Source: Cytophagaceae bacterium
GTDB taxonomy: Bacteria > Bacteroidota > Bacteroidia > Cytophagales > UBA9547
Direction: 5' to 3'
Length of the DNA stretch: 64,000 bases
Assembly (NCBI GenBank): GCA_027488865.1
Contig: JAIYAU010000025.1
Location: 337,682-401,681, forward strand
Below, piece by piece: positions 1 to 8,367 of the stretch. The notes beneath the pieces are model-generated. The model had not been told where the DNA came from. It saw only the letters and a list, made by a program, of their open reading frames with translations, and did not search any database. Numbering within the stretch: the stretch's first letter is position 1; each line of letters starts with the position of its first letter. The position numbers were made by a program, and so were the translations under genes.

Positions 1-637
1 TGGTTTTAAATGCAGCGTCCTCAAATGGATAGACCATTTGTAACGAAGTAAAATAGCCCAAATTCCCTAAATTAGTTTTGGCTGATGGATCTTGTGAATT
101 AGCCTTGGCAACAGCACCGAAGTCCTCTCCCTTTAAAATTCTGGCTCTTAGGTCCATTATTTTTGTGTAAGCTTTTAAGGTATCCTCGGGTTCCGCATCT
201 TCTGCTAGGTTAATTAAGAGGTGTGATGCATTAATTTCCTCACTCATTCTCTGATAAGCCTCATTTACCAGCTTTTCTGTAACACCCTTCTCCTTTAAAT
301 AAGGTTGTGCCAATTGTTTTTTATAACCATCCAACTCCTTGTTAAAGGAAGCAGCTGTATCGTATCCTAGTGATTCAGCCTCAATAACCTTTAGTTTAAA
401 ATTTTTATATAGCTCTAGATATTCATTGAGGCTTTTTTCAGTAAAAGCACTATCCTCCTTTGAATTATTTTTATTATAAACGTATAAAAACTCTGATGTA
501 TTTACAGTTTTGTTTCCCACTGTTAAAAGAGAGGGTTCTTGTTTTACGACTGATGTAGTCGTTTTGGTAGATTTACAGCCATATATAAGTGCTAAAGAAA
601 TCAAAACTATCGCACCAAAAAACTTAATCATTTTCAT
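1..637 (-). CDS. Parvulin-type peptidyl-prolyl isomerase lipoprotein (partial)
   Basis: The gene runs off the left edge, so only about the first 212 residues are visible. It starts with a short signal peptide ending in a lipobox (LIYGC, Cys near residue 21), so the product is probably a periplasm-facing lipoprotein. An alpha-helical stretch follows, as in SurA/PrsA-type chaperones. A PPIC (parvulin) domain then begins at 'ASHLLI' and continues through 'GEDFGAVA' and 'GNLGYF', all parvulin signatures. The family isomerises X-Pro bonds and helps fold exported and outer-membrane proteins. ATG at 637 was chosen over ATG at 631; both are in frame. The cyclophilin at 881 is divergent from it. Confidence 0.85.
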   Translation of the reverse strand, partial: MKMIKFFGAIVLISLALIYGCKSTKTTTSVVKQEPSLLTVGNKTVNTSEFLYVYNKNNSKEDSAFTEKSLNEYLELYKNFKLKVIEAESLGYDTAASFNKELDGYKKQLAQPYLKEKGVTEKLVNEAYQRMSEEINASHLLINLAEDAEPEDTLKAYTKIMDLRARILKGEDFGAVAKANSQDPSAKTNLGNLGYFTSLQMVYPFEDAAFKT

Positions 638-880
638 AAGATTAAAAAGCAATTTTGAAATTAACCACAAGTTTAGTAATTTTTATGTTAACAAGTCAAT
701 ACAATTAATTATTTGTTATCCACATTTATTAAAATTTACATCATAACGATATAAATCTTTGGATATTGTATAACCCGATTCATTCTATCAACCTTTTGGC
801 TATTAATTTAATAAATGTGAAGATTATTCTTTTTTTTTTAAGATTAATAGATGAATTTTGGCGCTCAAAACAAAAAATAA

Positions 881-1312
881 ATGAAAGCAGAAATACATAC
901 CGAAAAAGGTGTAATGAAAGTAGAATTTTTTGAAAAGGATGCTCCATTAGCAGTTAAAAACTTCACGGATTTAGCCAAAAAGGGATTTTATGATGGACTA
1001 GTTTTTCATAGGGTGATTCCAAATTTTATGGTTCAAGGTGGTTGTCCTAACGGCCTTGGTAATGGAGGTCCAGGTTATACCATCCCTTGCGAACTTACTG
1101 GAGAAAATCAATATCATGATAGAGGTGTGTTATCCATGGCTCATGCTGGCAGAAATACAGGTGGTTCACAGTTCTTTATTTGTCATAATCGAGAAAACAC
1201 CAAACACCTTGACCGTAACCATACAGTATTTGGCAAGGTGGTAGATGGAGTTGAAATCGTAGACCAAATCAAACAAAGGGATAAAATAGTAAAAATTCTA
1301 GTAACTGATTAG
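881..1312 (+). CDS. Cyclophilin-type peptidyl-prolyl cis-trans isomerase
   Basis: A compact 143-residue single-domain cyclophilin with no signal peptide, so probably cytoplasmic. The catalytic region 'FHRVIPNFMVQGG' (residues 42-54) carries the conserved Arg44 and Gln52. 'GSQFFI' (95-100) and 'LDRNHTVFG' (110-118) supply the substrate-binding Phe and His positions. It matches the length of small bacterial PpiB enzymes, which accelerate prolyl isomerisation during folding. The ATG at 881 directly precedes the conserved 'AEIHTEKG' beta-strand. The gene converges on proline dehydrogenase; a hairpin separates the two ends. Confidence 0.93.
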   Translation: MKAEIHTEKGVMKVEFFEKDAPLAVKNFTDLAKKGFYDGLVFHRVIPNFMVQGGCPNGLGNGGPGYTIPCELTGENQYHDRGVLSMAHAGRNTGGSQFFICHNRENTKHLDRNHTVFGKVVDGVEIVDQIKQRDKIVKILVTD

Positions 1313-1324
1313 TCTAAATACAAG

Positions 1325-1363
1325 AACAGATTAGGGTATTTGAATTATTTACCTTAATCTGTT
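1325..1363. terminator. Hairpin between convergent genes
   Basis: An inverted repeat (arms AACAGATTAGGGTA and TACCTTAATCTGTT, one G-T wobble) lies between the convergent cyclophilin and proline dehydrogenase genes and overlaps the last gene's stop codon. It could end transcription from both sides, although no strong T-run follows on either strand. Confidence 0.45.
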
Positions 1364-2549
1364 AATCTAATTTTGCAGACTTTCGTCTCCTTATCTCCTC
1401 TTTAATTATCTGCAGCTCCTTACTTGCTTGTCCATTTATGGATTTGTTTTCCTCCGCTCTTCGAAACAAATAAGGTAGCAATTTATAAATTGGACCATAT
1501 GGTAAATACTTTGAAACCTGAAACCCATAATTTGCCAAGTTATAAGAAATATGATCTCCCATACCATAAAGCTGTGCAAAGTAGATTCTCTTAGAAAATT
1601 CTTGATCCATTTCCGCCGTCAGCGAGGCCAAAAGTTCGTTACTTTTTTCATTGTGGCTACCAGCACATAGATATATGAATGGAATGTAAATACAACAAAA
1701 AGCCAAAGCTGCGTTATATGCCCTATCCGTTTCTCCTTTGGAACGATGAATTTTAGAAACAATATCATTTTTAGCTGCATAGGCATTCTCCTTTTCCAAA
1801 TAAGCCCCCCTAACTAGTTTTACACCTAAATAAAAGCCATTCGCAAGAGCCATTTCATAACATTCCTGTAAATGAGACAACTTGTCTTCGCGGTACATTT
1901 GAAAAGTATTAAAAACTATTGCTTGTTCCTTATTATGTTTTTTCATTGCCTCTAACGACAATGAATCAATAACATCTTGAATCCAACTTTCTTCAGCATC
2001 TATGAGCAGTTTTACTTTGTATGCAGCTGCTGTTTCACAAATTTTATAAAATCTATCTTTAAACTCCTGATACTCGATAGACTCTTTTGCAGTTAATGTC
2101 TGTTGGCTTTGTACCTTTTGTATTAAATCAAAATTGCCGATTGCTGTACATTTAAAAACAGCAAAGCTAGCCTCTGGATTATCACGAACCCATTTGATGC
2201 TTTTTAATATTTCATGCATTGAGTTTAGAAATGCCTTTTTAGAATTTTCTCCTTCAATGGAATAATCTGGAATTATACCAATTTTAGACTTTACTAATAA
2301 ATTGGCCGTATTTTTACAATCATCTAGCGATTCACCCCCACAAAATTGCTTAAAAAGTGTATGTTTTATTATAAATTTTATAGGAATATGAAACAATAAA
2401 GCGGATTTTATTAAAAATGTGCCTATCTTTGTAAACATTTCACTATTCATAACTGCAAATATCCAGCGGGTTATAAACAACTCCCAATTGGATTTAGCAA
2501 CAAATGCTATAGTGGTATTTTCAAAAGAAATTGTGAATCTTTTATTCAT
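1362..2549 (-). CDS. Proline dehydrogenase
   Basis: A monofunctional FAD-dependent proline dehydrogenase of 395 residues. It oxidises L-proline to pyrroline-5-carboxylate and passes electrons to the quinone pool at the membrane. The TIM-barrel signatures are in order: 'LLIDAEESW' (181-189), 'NTFQMYR' (214-220), 'KLVRGAYLEKE' (244-254), and the substrate-binding 'LFRRAEEN' helix near residues 367-374. Those are family hallmarks. No P5C dehydrogenase lies alongside, so the second step is encoded elsewhere. The gene is divergent from the DAHP synthase, 62 bp away. Confidence 0.92.
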   Translation of the reverse strand: MNKRFTISFENTTIAFVAKSNWELFITRWIFAVMNSEMFTKIGTFLIKSALLFHIPIKFIIKHTLFKQFCGGESLDDCKNTANLLVKSKIGIIPDYSIEGENSKKAFLNSMHEILKSIKWVRDNPEASFAVFKCTAIGNFDLIQKVQSQQTLTAKESIEYQEFKDRFYKICETAAAYKVKLLIDAEESWIQDVIDSLSLEAMKKHNKEQAIVFNTFQMYREDKLSHLQECYEMALANGFYLGVKLVRGAYLEKENAYAAKNDIVSKIHRSKGETDRAYNAALAFCCIYIPFIYLCAGSHNEKSNELLASLTAEMDQEFSKRIYFAQLYGMGDHISYNLANYGFQVSKYLPYGPIYKLLPYLFRRAEENKSINGQASKELQIIKEEIRRRKSAKLD

Positions 2550-2611
2550 AGTGGTTGTTTGATGTAATTAGTACGAAAAATTGAGATTTCCGATTTAAAA
2601 AATTTGCGATT

Positions 2612-3712
2612 ATGGGTTTAGAAGAGATTAGGCCGATTGAACAGTGGACAGGAAATAATGGTATAAAACCTTTTGTAATAGCTGGTCCTTGTAGTGCAGA
2701 AACTCCAGAACAATTGATGGAGACTGCCAAATTATTAAAAAAGCACAACGTAGACGCACTTCGCGCTGGTATTTGGAAACCACGCACAAGACCAAATGGC
2801 TTTGAAGGAAATGGAGTTGAAGCCCTAAAATGGATTGCAGAGGTAAAAAAAGAAACTGGACTACCATTTGCAACAGAAGTAGGTTCGGCGTTACACGTAG
2901 AAGTAGCGTTAAAATACGGATGTGACATTTTATGGATTGGTGCTCGCACTACCGTAAATCCATTTAGTGTTCAAGAAATTGCTGATTCGCTTAAAGGTGT
3001 TGATATTCCTGTTTTGGTTAAAAACCCAATGAATCCTGATTTGAATCTTTGGATTGGCGCCTTAGAAAGGATTTATAACGCAGGTATCCGCAGTGTTGGC
3101 GCAATACATAGAGGATTTTCAAGCTTTGAAAAAACAAAATTCAGAAATGTCCCTAACTGGATGATTCCTTTGGAATTAAAGCGTCAATTCCCTCATTTAC
3201 CGTTATTATGTGATCCAAGTCATATAGGTGGTAGTCGTGACCTAATTTATGACATAAGCCAACGTGCGTTAGACTTAAATTTTGATGGATTAATTGTTGA
3301 ATCACATATCGATCCTGACAAAGCTTGGAGCGATGCTGCACAACAAGTTACTCCTGAGGTTTTTGGAAATATAATGGCAGAGTTAAAGGTTCGTAAAGAG
3401 TCATCTGACAATGTAGAATTTACTAGCCAACTAGAGCAACTGAGGGGCAAAATAAATAATCTTGATAAAGAATTTGTTGAGTTGATGGGTCAAAGAATGG
3501 CGTTAGCTGAGAAAATCGGTGAATATAAAAAAGAAAACAATGTCGCCACCTACCAAGTAGATCGTTGGACAGAAATATTCAACACGCGTAAAGAGTGGGC
3601 CAAAAAAATGGGCGTTAATGAAGACTTCGTTGCTGAAATGTTCAAATTGATTCATGAGGAATCAGTAAGAAAGCAAGAGGAAATCATTAATAACCTTACA
3701 GAAAATGCTTAA
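2612..3712 (+). CDS. Bifunctional DAHP synthase / type II chorismate mutase
   Basis: A 366-residue fusion typical of Bacteroidota. The N-terminal part is a class I 3-deoxy-7-phosphoheptulonate synthase of the AroG/KDO8P-like barrel, with 'AGPCSAE' (24-30), 'KPRTRPNGFEG' (57-67) and 'CDPSHIGG' (near 200). It condenses PEP and erythrose 4-phosphate at the entry to the shikimate pathway. The C-terminal ~90 residues ('LRGKINNLDKEFVELMGQR' and onward) form an AroQ-type chorismate mutase, which makes prephenate and probably gives feedback control. The gene is followed at once by a strong terminator, so it looks monocistronic. Confidence 0.94.
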   Translation: MGLEEIRPIEQWTGNNGIKPFVIAGPCSAETPEQLMETAKLLKKHNVDALRAGIWKPRTRPNGFEGNGVEALKWIAEVKKETGLPFATEVGSALHVEVALKYGCDILWIGARTTVNPFSVQEIADSLKGVDIPVLVKNPMNPDLNLWIGALERIYNAGIRSVGAIHRGFSSFEKTKFRNVPNWMIPLELKRQFPHLPLLCDPSHIGGSRDLIYDISQRALDLNFDGLIVESHIDPDKAWSDAAQQVTPEVFGNIMAELKVRKESSDNVEFTSQLEQLRGKINNLDKEFVELMGQRMALAEKIGEYKKENNVATYQVDRWTEIFNTRKEWAKKMGVNEDFVAEMFKLIHEESVRKQEEIINNLTENA

Positions 3713-3728
3713 GTAAATCTTAACATCT

Positions 3729-3767
3729 AAAAAAAGGGGGCTGATTAAAATCAGCCCCCTTTTTTTT
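3729..3767. terminator. Bidirectional intrinsic terminator
   Basis: A 9-bp perfect GC-rich stem (GGGGGCTGA / TCAGCCCCC) with a 6-nt loop is preceded by an A-run and followed by eight T residues. It lies 17 bp after the DAHP synthase stop codon. The symmetrical A/T runs would let it act on both strands. Confidence 0.93.
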
Positions 3768-3776
3768 GCTACTAAG

Positions 3777-3842
3777 ATCGTACTACAATTTTAACTTAGC
3801 ATTTGATTTTTAACTAGTTAAAAGCCTATAATTGAAATTTCT
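3777..3842 (+). repeat. 66-bp direct repeat, left copy
   Basis: It matches 5294-5359 at 61 of 66 positions. The right copy contains the upstream region and first codons of the gene at 5349 (TTG AAA TTT CT); here the same codons run into a stop. It therefore looks like a duplicated target or attachment sequence left by an insertion. Confidence 0.85.
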
Positions 3843-3907
3843 AATGGCCTTCGAGAATGCTAAAGCATTTCATCTCTTGTTTTTCAAATAAGACGAAACC
3901 TCAGTTG

Positions 3908-4471
3908 TTAAGTGCTGTTTTTCTCTTTTCTTTTTAGCTTTTTTGCTTCTCGCTTTAAGTATCTTCGTCTACTACGCCACATCATAATGTCTTGAATTAT
4001 ACGACTCAAATAAAAAGGAACAAATCCTTTTGTTGGTGATTTGAGTTCCGAAGGCATTTTGCCCCAACCTTCATAAGTTTTTTCCCAATCAATACAATGT
4101 GATTTTAAGGTAGGATCAAATTTTAAGCGACTTTGCTTAAATGAATTATTATTAAACTTTGAAACAATTTTTTGCAATAGTTCAAACGTCTTTATTTCAT
4201 AAGACGCAATCGTTTTATTTGTATATCTTAAGTAAAAATCAGGTTCAGCTCGCCAAAATATTAAACTAGCAGTTCCTTTGTCACACTTTTCGCTATCAAT
4301 AATCAAATTCAATATTTCATCTCCATCATCCCAATTGTATTTGTCCGCAAGATAATATTGCTCTATTGAGCTAAGTTTCTTGAACAAGGTTATGTCAACC
4401 TGTTTCTCCTGAACAGAAAGTTCTATGAAATTATCAAGAATGTATTTTTCCCTTGTTGGTAATATAATCAT
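3908..4471 (-). CDS. DUF4274-like protein
   Basis: A 187-residue soluble protein. Its middle ('NWDDGDEI' at 46-53, then 'CDKGTASLIFWRAEPDF') strongly resembles DUF4274, a family of unknown function often found as scattered accessory genes. The C-terminus is very basic (about 166-185, rich in Arg and Lys). The gene sits alone inside a segment bounded by 66-bp direct repeats together with a decayed recombinase, so it is probably cargo of an old insertion. Start at the ATG at 4471, followed by 'IILPTREKYI'. No function can be given. Confidence 0.7.
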   Translation of the reverse strand: MIILPTREKYILDNFIELSVQEKQVDITLFKKLSSIEQYYLADKYNWDDGDEILNLIIDSEKCDKGTASLIFWRAEPDFYLRYTNKTIASYEIKTFELLQKIVSKFNNNSFKQSRLKFDPTLKSHCIDWEKTYEGWGKMPSELKSPTKGFVPFYLSRIIQDIMMWRSRRRYLKREAKKLKRKEKNST

Positions 4472-4596
4472 CTTGTTTTTGAAATTAAAATACCAGCCAA
4501 CAATTATGTTTCCGAAATTTCATAAATATCCGCTACATGAGTTATTGGCTTTTAAGTTAATATTTTGATTTATTAAACAAGTTTACTCCAAATTTT

Positions 4597-4830
4597 CTAC
4601 AAATCCAATCTATCCAAAGGCGAAATAATTTGTTTAAATCCTTTGTTGGTTACCTGTGTATTAATCTTTGTCGTTTTACTGCATCTATTCCCTAACTGGC
4701 TTTAGTATGCATGAGTTCTTTATCTTTTAGCTTTCGATTTCTGCATTTAAATACATACAAGTTACAGATTTAAGCCTCCATATTTTACTAACTCATGGGT
4801 TGCGAAAATATCAGTATATGGAGGGGTTTA
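4597..4830 (-). pseudogene. Relic of a tyrosine recombinase (integrase) C-terminus
   Basis: Read on the minus strand, one frame gives 'SQLGNRCSKTTKINTQVTNK' and then 'GFKQIISPLDRLDL' before a stop at 4597. This parallels the end of Bacteroidota tyrosine recombinases, where one expects LGH..S.KTTEIYTHV followed by SPLD. Further upstream in the same frame is 'DIFATHELV', like HSFATHLL. Several stops interrupt it, and the positions expected to hold the catalytic His and Tyr now read Asn. I infer a dead integrase that once moved the segment between the 66-bp repeats. Confidence 0.6.
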
Positions 4831-5293
4831 CGCAATAGAAATTGTCTGAACCAAGTTGTAGCGAATTTAAGAATTGGCATAATTATGCATTTGATTCGAA
4901 GCTTTTTAAATATTGAGCGCAATTAAAAACTTTAATCTCTAAGAATTATCCTATTGTATGGTTATCGAATGATGCTTGGAAGATCATTGGATGATGACCG
5001 TAGGATAGGCTGCATTTTGAGGTTTTGAGTTATCCTTTATATACACTTTTTACAATCGGAAATCTTTGTTAAATCTAATTTTTCAATAAACGGTCTCAAA
5101 ATTGTAATTTCATACACATAAATTACTCATAATTGAATCTCTTTTTTTAAGTTTTCCTACCCAGTGTTTTCAAACAAAAACCCACCAAAAAAGCAAGATC
5201 AGTATAAACATGCTAAATTTCAGGTTGTTACAGTTGAAATATCTGTTTCCTTACAAAGCTTAACTAAAAGTAATTTTATCAAAATTTTTAATT
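4831..5293. other. Non-coding stretch, nothing recognised
   Basis: AT-rich sequence between the integrase relic and the right-hand direct repeat. I find no open frame with family likeness on either strand. It may hold further decayed pieces of the recombinase, but I cannot support that. Confidence 0.4.
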
Positions 5294-5359
5294 ATCGTAT
5301 TACAATTTTAACTTAGCATTTGATTTTTAACTAATTAAAACCCAAGAATTGAAATTTCT
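5294..5359 (+). repeat. 66-bp direct repeat, right copy
   Basis: Partner of 3777-3842. It covers the leader and the TTG start of the gene at 5349. The five mismatches to the left copy argue for an old event. Confidence 0.85.
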
Positions 5360-6395
5360 TTACCTTCTCATATTTAATCTATTATTTTTGGTAATCATGT
5401 CCTTTGGCCAAGAGGATAGTCTCAACTCTATTGAAGATTTTTCACAATTTTCTGGAGAAATGGAAGAGTTATCTAATGCCTCTTCTTTTTGCACCTCAAA
5501 AATTCTTGGTGGTACCCCTTCTAAACTGATTTCGTTGGGTTATGATGTAATAGGGCCTACAACCATAACCGCAACAGAAGGTAACGAAAAGTCTGAAATG
5601 AGGTTTATACATGGAACAAGGGCGTTGGCTAATTTTCCAGTAATTTCTAAAAGCAAACTAACGGTCAACCTTGGTGCCAATTACTGGCAAACAACTTTTC
5701 AACCAAGAAATATTGGCAATAATTCTTATTATTATCACACGCTCCTTGAAAAGTGGCACAGTGCTGGAATCAATTTTACCATTTTTAAGCCATTAGATCG
5801 TAAACACTACCTATTGCTTAATACCACACATGATTACAACAGTAACTTCATCAATGGGTTTATTCCGACATTTGAAGATGTTAAACATGGAGCTACCTTG
5901 GCCTTTGGCTGGAAAAAACATGACCGATCTATGTTTGCAATTGGAATCTCTCGAACTTATCGAGCTGGTCAGCCTAATATTGTACCTATAATACTATATA
6001 ATTACTCCGCACCAAATCGTAAATGGGGTGTAGAGCTACTCATGCCTGCAAGGGCCCACTACAGACGAAATGTAAACGCTAGAAGTATTTTCCTGCTTGG
6101 ATACGAACTTGAGGGCAACAGTTACACCTTGTATGAACAAAAAATCGCCACTACCGGCAATCGTCAAAAAGTAGAATGGAGGCGATCAGAATTAAGATTT
6201 AGGGCAATTTATGAAATATCTTTACAAAAATTTATTTGGCTTTCAGTTCAAGCCGGATATTGTCATTTTAATACCTTTAATATAGACCAAACTGATATAT
6301 TTAGGGGATTTGGAGGCAACCAATCCTATTTATTGGAAAACAATGTAAATGGTACCCCTTACGCCCAAGTAAGTATAAATCTTGTAAGTCCTTAA
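5349..6395 (+). CDS. Predicted outer-membrane beta-barrel protein, DUF6268-like
   Basis: A 348-residue exported protein with a hydrophobic signal peptide (about 1-20, ending ...SFGQ). Alternating polar and aromatic strands follow throughout, as in an outer-membrane barrel; it may belong to the DUF6268 family but I cannot confirm this. The start is TTG at 5349, the only start that keeps the whole signal peptide. The leader and start lie in the right-hand 66-bp repeat, so the insertion at 3.8-5.3 kb rebuilt or copied this promoter region. The DUF2147 gene follows after 13 bp, suggesting co-transcription. Confidence 0.65.
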   Translation: MKFLYLLIFNLLFLVIMSFGQEDSLNSIEDFSQFSGEMEELSNASSFCTSKILGGTPSKLISLGYDVIGPTTITATEGNEKSEMRFIHGTRALANFPVISKSKLTVNLGANYWQTTFQPRNIGNNSYYYHTLLEKWHSAGINFTIFKPLDRKHYLLLNTTHDYNSNFINGFIPTFEDVKHGATLAFGWKKHDRSMFAIGISRTYRAGQPNIVPIILYNYSAPNRKWGVELLMPARAHYRRNVNARSIFLLGYELEGNSYTLYEQKIATTGNRQKVEWRRSELRFRAIYEISLQKFIWLSVQAGYCHFNTFNIDQTDIFRGFGGNQSYLLENNVNGTPYAQVSINLVSP

Positions 6396-6408
6396 TTTAA
6401 TTAACCAT

Positions 6409-6861
6409 ATGAACAAAATAATATTCCCTTTCATCTGTATACTTCTAATAGGCATTAGCACACTCAAAGCACAAAATAATGCCGACGACATTATAGGTAT
6501 TTGGCTACCCGGCCATGGCAAAGCCAGAATACATATTACCAAAAAAGATAATAAATATAATGGACGAATTGTATGGCTTAAAGAACCTAATAATAGCGAG
6601 GGAAAACCCAAAGTTGACAAAAACAACCCAGATGAAAGTAAAAGAACTGTTCCGTTGCTAGGTTATTATATTTTAAAAAACTTTGAATATACAGATCAAG
6701 CATGGGAAAAAGGCACCATATATGACCCAGACAATGGGAGTGTGTATGACTGTGTTATTAAAATGAGTGACAATAATACCCTAGACGTTCGTGGGTACAT
6801 AGGTGTATCTTTATTTGGCAGGACCGATACTTGGAAAAGACTCAAAGTAAAAGGCCAGTAA
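6409..6861 (+). CDS. DUF2147 family exported protein
   Basis: A 150-residue protein with a clear signal peptide (1-21, ...TLKAQ). The remainder matches DUF2147: 'IIGIWLPGHGKARIHI' near the start, 'GRIVWLKEPN', the 'YDPDNGSVYDC' segment, and the closing 'LDVRGYIGVSLFGRTDTWKR'. These periplasmic lipocalin-like beta proteins are common in Bacteroidota and Proteobacteria and have no settled role. It lies 13 bp after the predicted barrel protein and probably shares its transcript. Confidence 0.85.
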   Translation: MNKIIFPFICILLIGISTLKAQNNADDIIGIWLPGHGKARIHITKKDNKYNGRIVWLKEPNNSEGKPKVDKNNPDESKRTVPLLGYYILKNFEYTDQAWEKGTIYDPDNGSVYDCVIKMSDNNTLDVRGYIGVSLFGRTDTWKRLKVKGQ

Positions 6862-6936
6862 GGAATATCTTACTCTACAGGTACATTTATTATTAAGGTT
6901 AATATATTTTACTTCATAAAAAAACTAATTGCAATA

Positions 6937-8367
6937 TTGAACCTTACTACACATATCCAAGAGAATCCTATTTTTGAGGTGATTGCCCAAAGTGCAAAAG
7001 AACTCGGTTATGACACCTATGCGGTAGGTGGATTTGTAAGAGATATTATTTTAAAACGTACTTGTAAAGATATTGACATCGTATGTGTTGGCTCAGGTAT
7101 TGCCTTGGCCGAAAAAGTAGCCATCAAATCGGGTCGTGCTGATAGCATCGCCATATTTAAAAATTTTGGCACGGCCATGATTAAAATTGGTGATTGGGAA
7201 GTAGAATTTGTGGGTGCAAGAAAAGAATCTTATCGCTCAGAATCTCGAAAGCCTATTGTGGAAGATGGCACCCTTGAGGATGACCAAAACAGACGAGACT
7301 TTACAATTAATGCCCTGTCCATCAGCCTCAATGAAAACGATTTTGGTCAAGTACACGACCCTTTTGGCGGTTTGATTCATTTACAACAAAAAATAATCAA
7401 AACACCTCTTGATCCCGACATCACCTTCAGCGACGATCCACTCCGCATATTAAGAGCCATTCGTTTTGCTTCTCAACTAGGTTTTGATATCGATCCAGAC
7501 ACTTTTTCATCAATTGAAAAAAACGTTGAAAGACTTCAAATTATTTCGCAAGAGCGCATTATCGAAGAGCTGAATAAAATTATTCTCTCTAAAACACCCT
7601 CTTATGGCTTCAAGTTACTATTTCATAGCAAGGTGTTGCACCAAATTTTTCCAGAAATGGTGTTACTTCAAGGCGTGGAAATAATTGATGGCAAAGCGCA
7701 TAAAGACAATTTTTATCATACGCTCAAAGTACTAGACAATGTTGCTTCGGTATCGAATGATCTCTGGCTCAGATGGTCAGCTATTTTACATGATATAGCC
7801 AAACCAGCTACTAAAAGATTTGATAAAAAAGTTGGTTGGACGTTTCATGGTCATGAAGAACGAGGCGCGCGCATGACAGCCCAAATATTTAAAAAATTAA
7901 AACTGCCTTTGGGCGAGCCACTTCGTTTTGTTCAAAGCTTGGTAAGGTTGCACTTAAGACCCATCGCCTTATCCAAAGATACCATCACAGACTCTGCAAT
8001 TAGGCGATTACTTTTTGAGGCAGGAAACGACATTGATGGTCTAATGGCACTTTGCAGAGCCGATATTACAAGTAAAGACGACCTCAAAGTAAAAAGATAC
8101 CTTGCTAATTTTGATAAGGTAGAAAAAAGAATGAAAGAGGTGGAAGAAATTGATCATCTTAGAAACTGGCAACCAGCCATTACAGGTGAACATATTATGA
8201 AGGCCTTTCAATTAAAACCAGGTAAGGAGGTAGGTATTATTAAAAACCAACTAAAAGAGGCCATTTTAGATGGTAAAATAAAAAACGAGTTTAACGAAAG
8301 TTACCAAGCTATGCTTGAAATAGGAACAAAAATAGGTCTTGAACCAGTTGCCACCTTTAACGAATGA
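6937..8367 (+). CDS. cca: CCA-adding tRNA nucleotidyltransferase with HD domain
   Basis: A 476-residue class II nucleotidyltransferase. The head domain shows 'GGFVRD' (31-36), the metal-binding 'DIDIV' (45-49) and 'RRDFTINAL'. The neck follows ('DDPLRILRAIRFASQLGF'), then an HD phosphohydrolase domain ('LHDIAKPATKRF'). The family adds or repairs the 3'-CCA of tRNAs; a poly(A) polymerase role cannot be excluded from sequence alone. The start is TTG at 6937. The stop overlaps the start of the LysR gene (ATGA), so the two are translationally coupled. Confidence 0.9.
   Translation: MNLTTHIQENPIFEVIAQSAKELGYDTYAVGGFVRDIILKRTCKDIDIVCVGSGIALAEKVAIKSGRADSIAIFKNFGTAMIKIGDWEVEFVGARKESYRSESRKPIVEDGTLEDDQNRRDFTINALSISLNENDFGQVHDPFGGLIHLQQKIIKTPLDPDITFSDDPLRILRAIRFASQLGFDIDPDTFSSIEKNVERLQIISQERIIEELNKIILSKTPSYGFKLLFHSKVLHQIFPEMVLLQGVEIIDGKAHKDNFYHTLKVLDNVASVSNDLWLRWSAILHDIAKPATKRFDKKVGWTFHGHEERGARMTAQIFKKLKLPLGEPLRFVQSLVRLHLRPIALSKDTITDSAIRRLLFEAGNDIDGLMALCRADITSKDDLKVKRYLANFDKVEKRMKEVEEIDHLRNWQPAITGEHIMKAFQLKPGKEVGIIKNQLKEAILDGKIKNEFNESYQAMLEIGTKIGLEPVATFNE

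Noticed and set aside
4783..4822. Inverted repeat CCTCCATAT...ATATGGAGG as a terminator or operator
   Set aside because: It lies within the integrase relic with a long interior and no T-run; probably chance.
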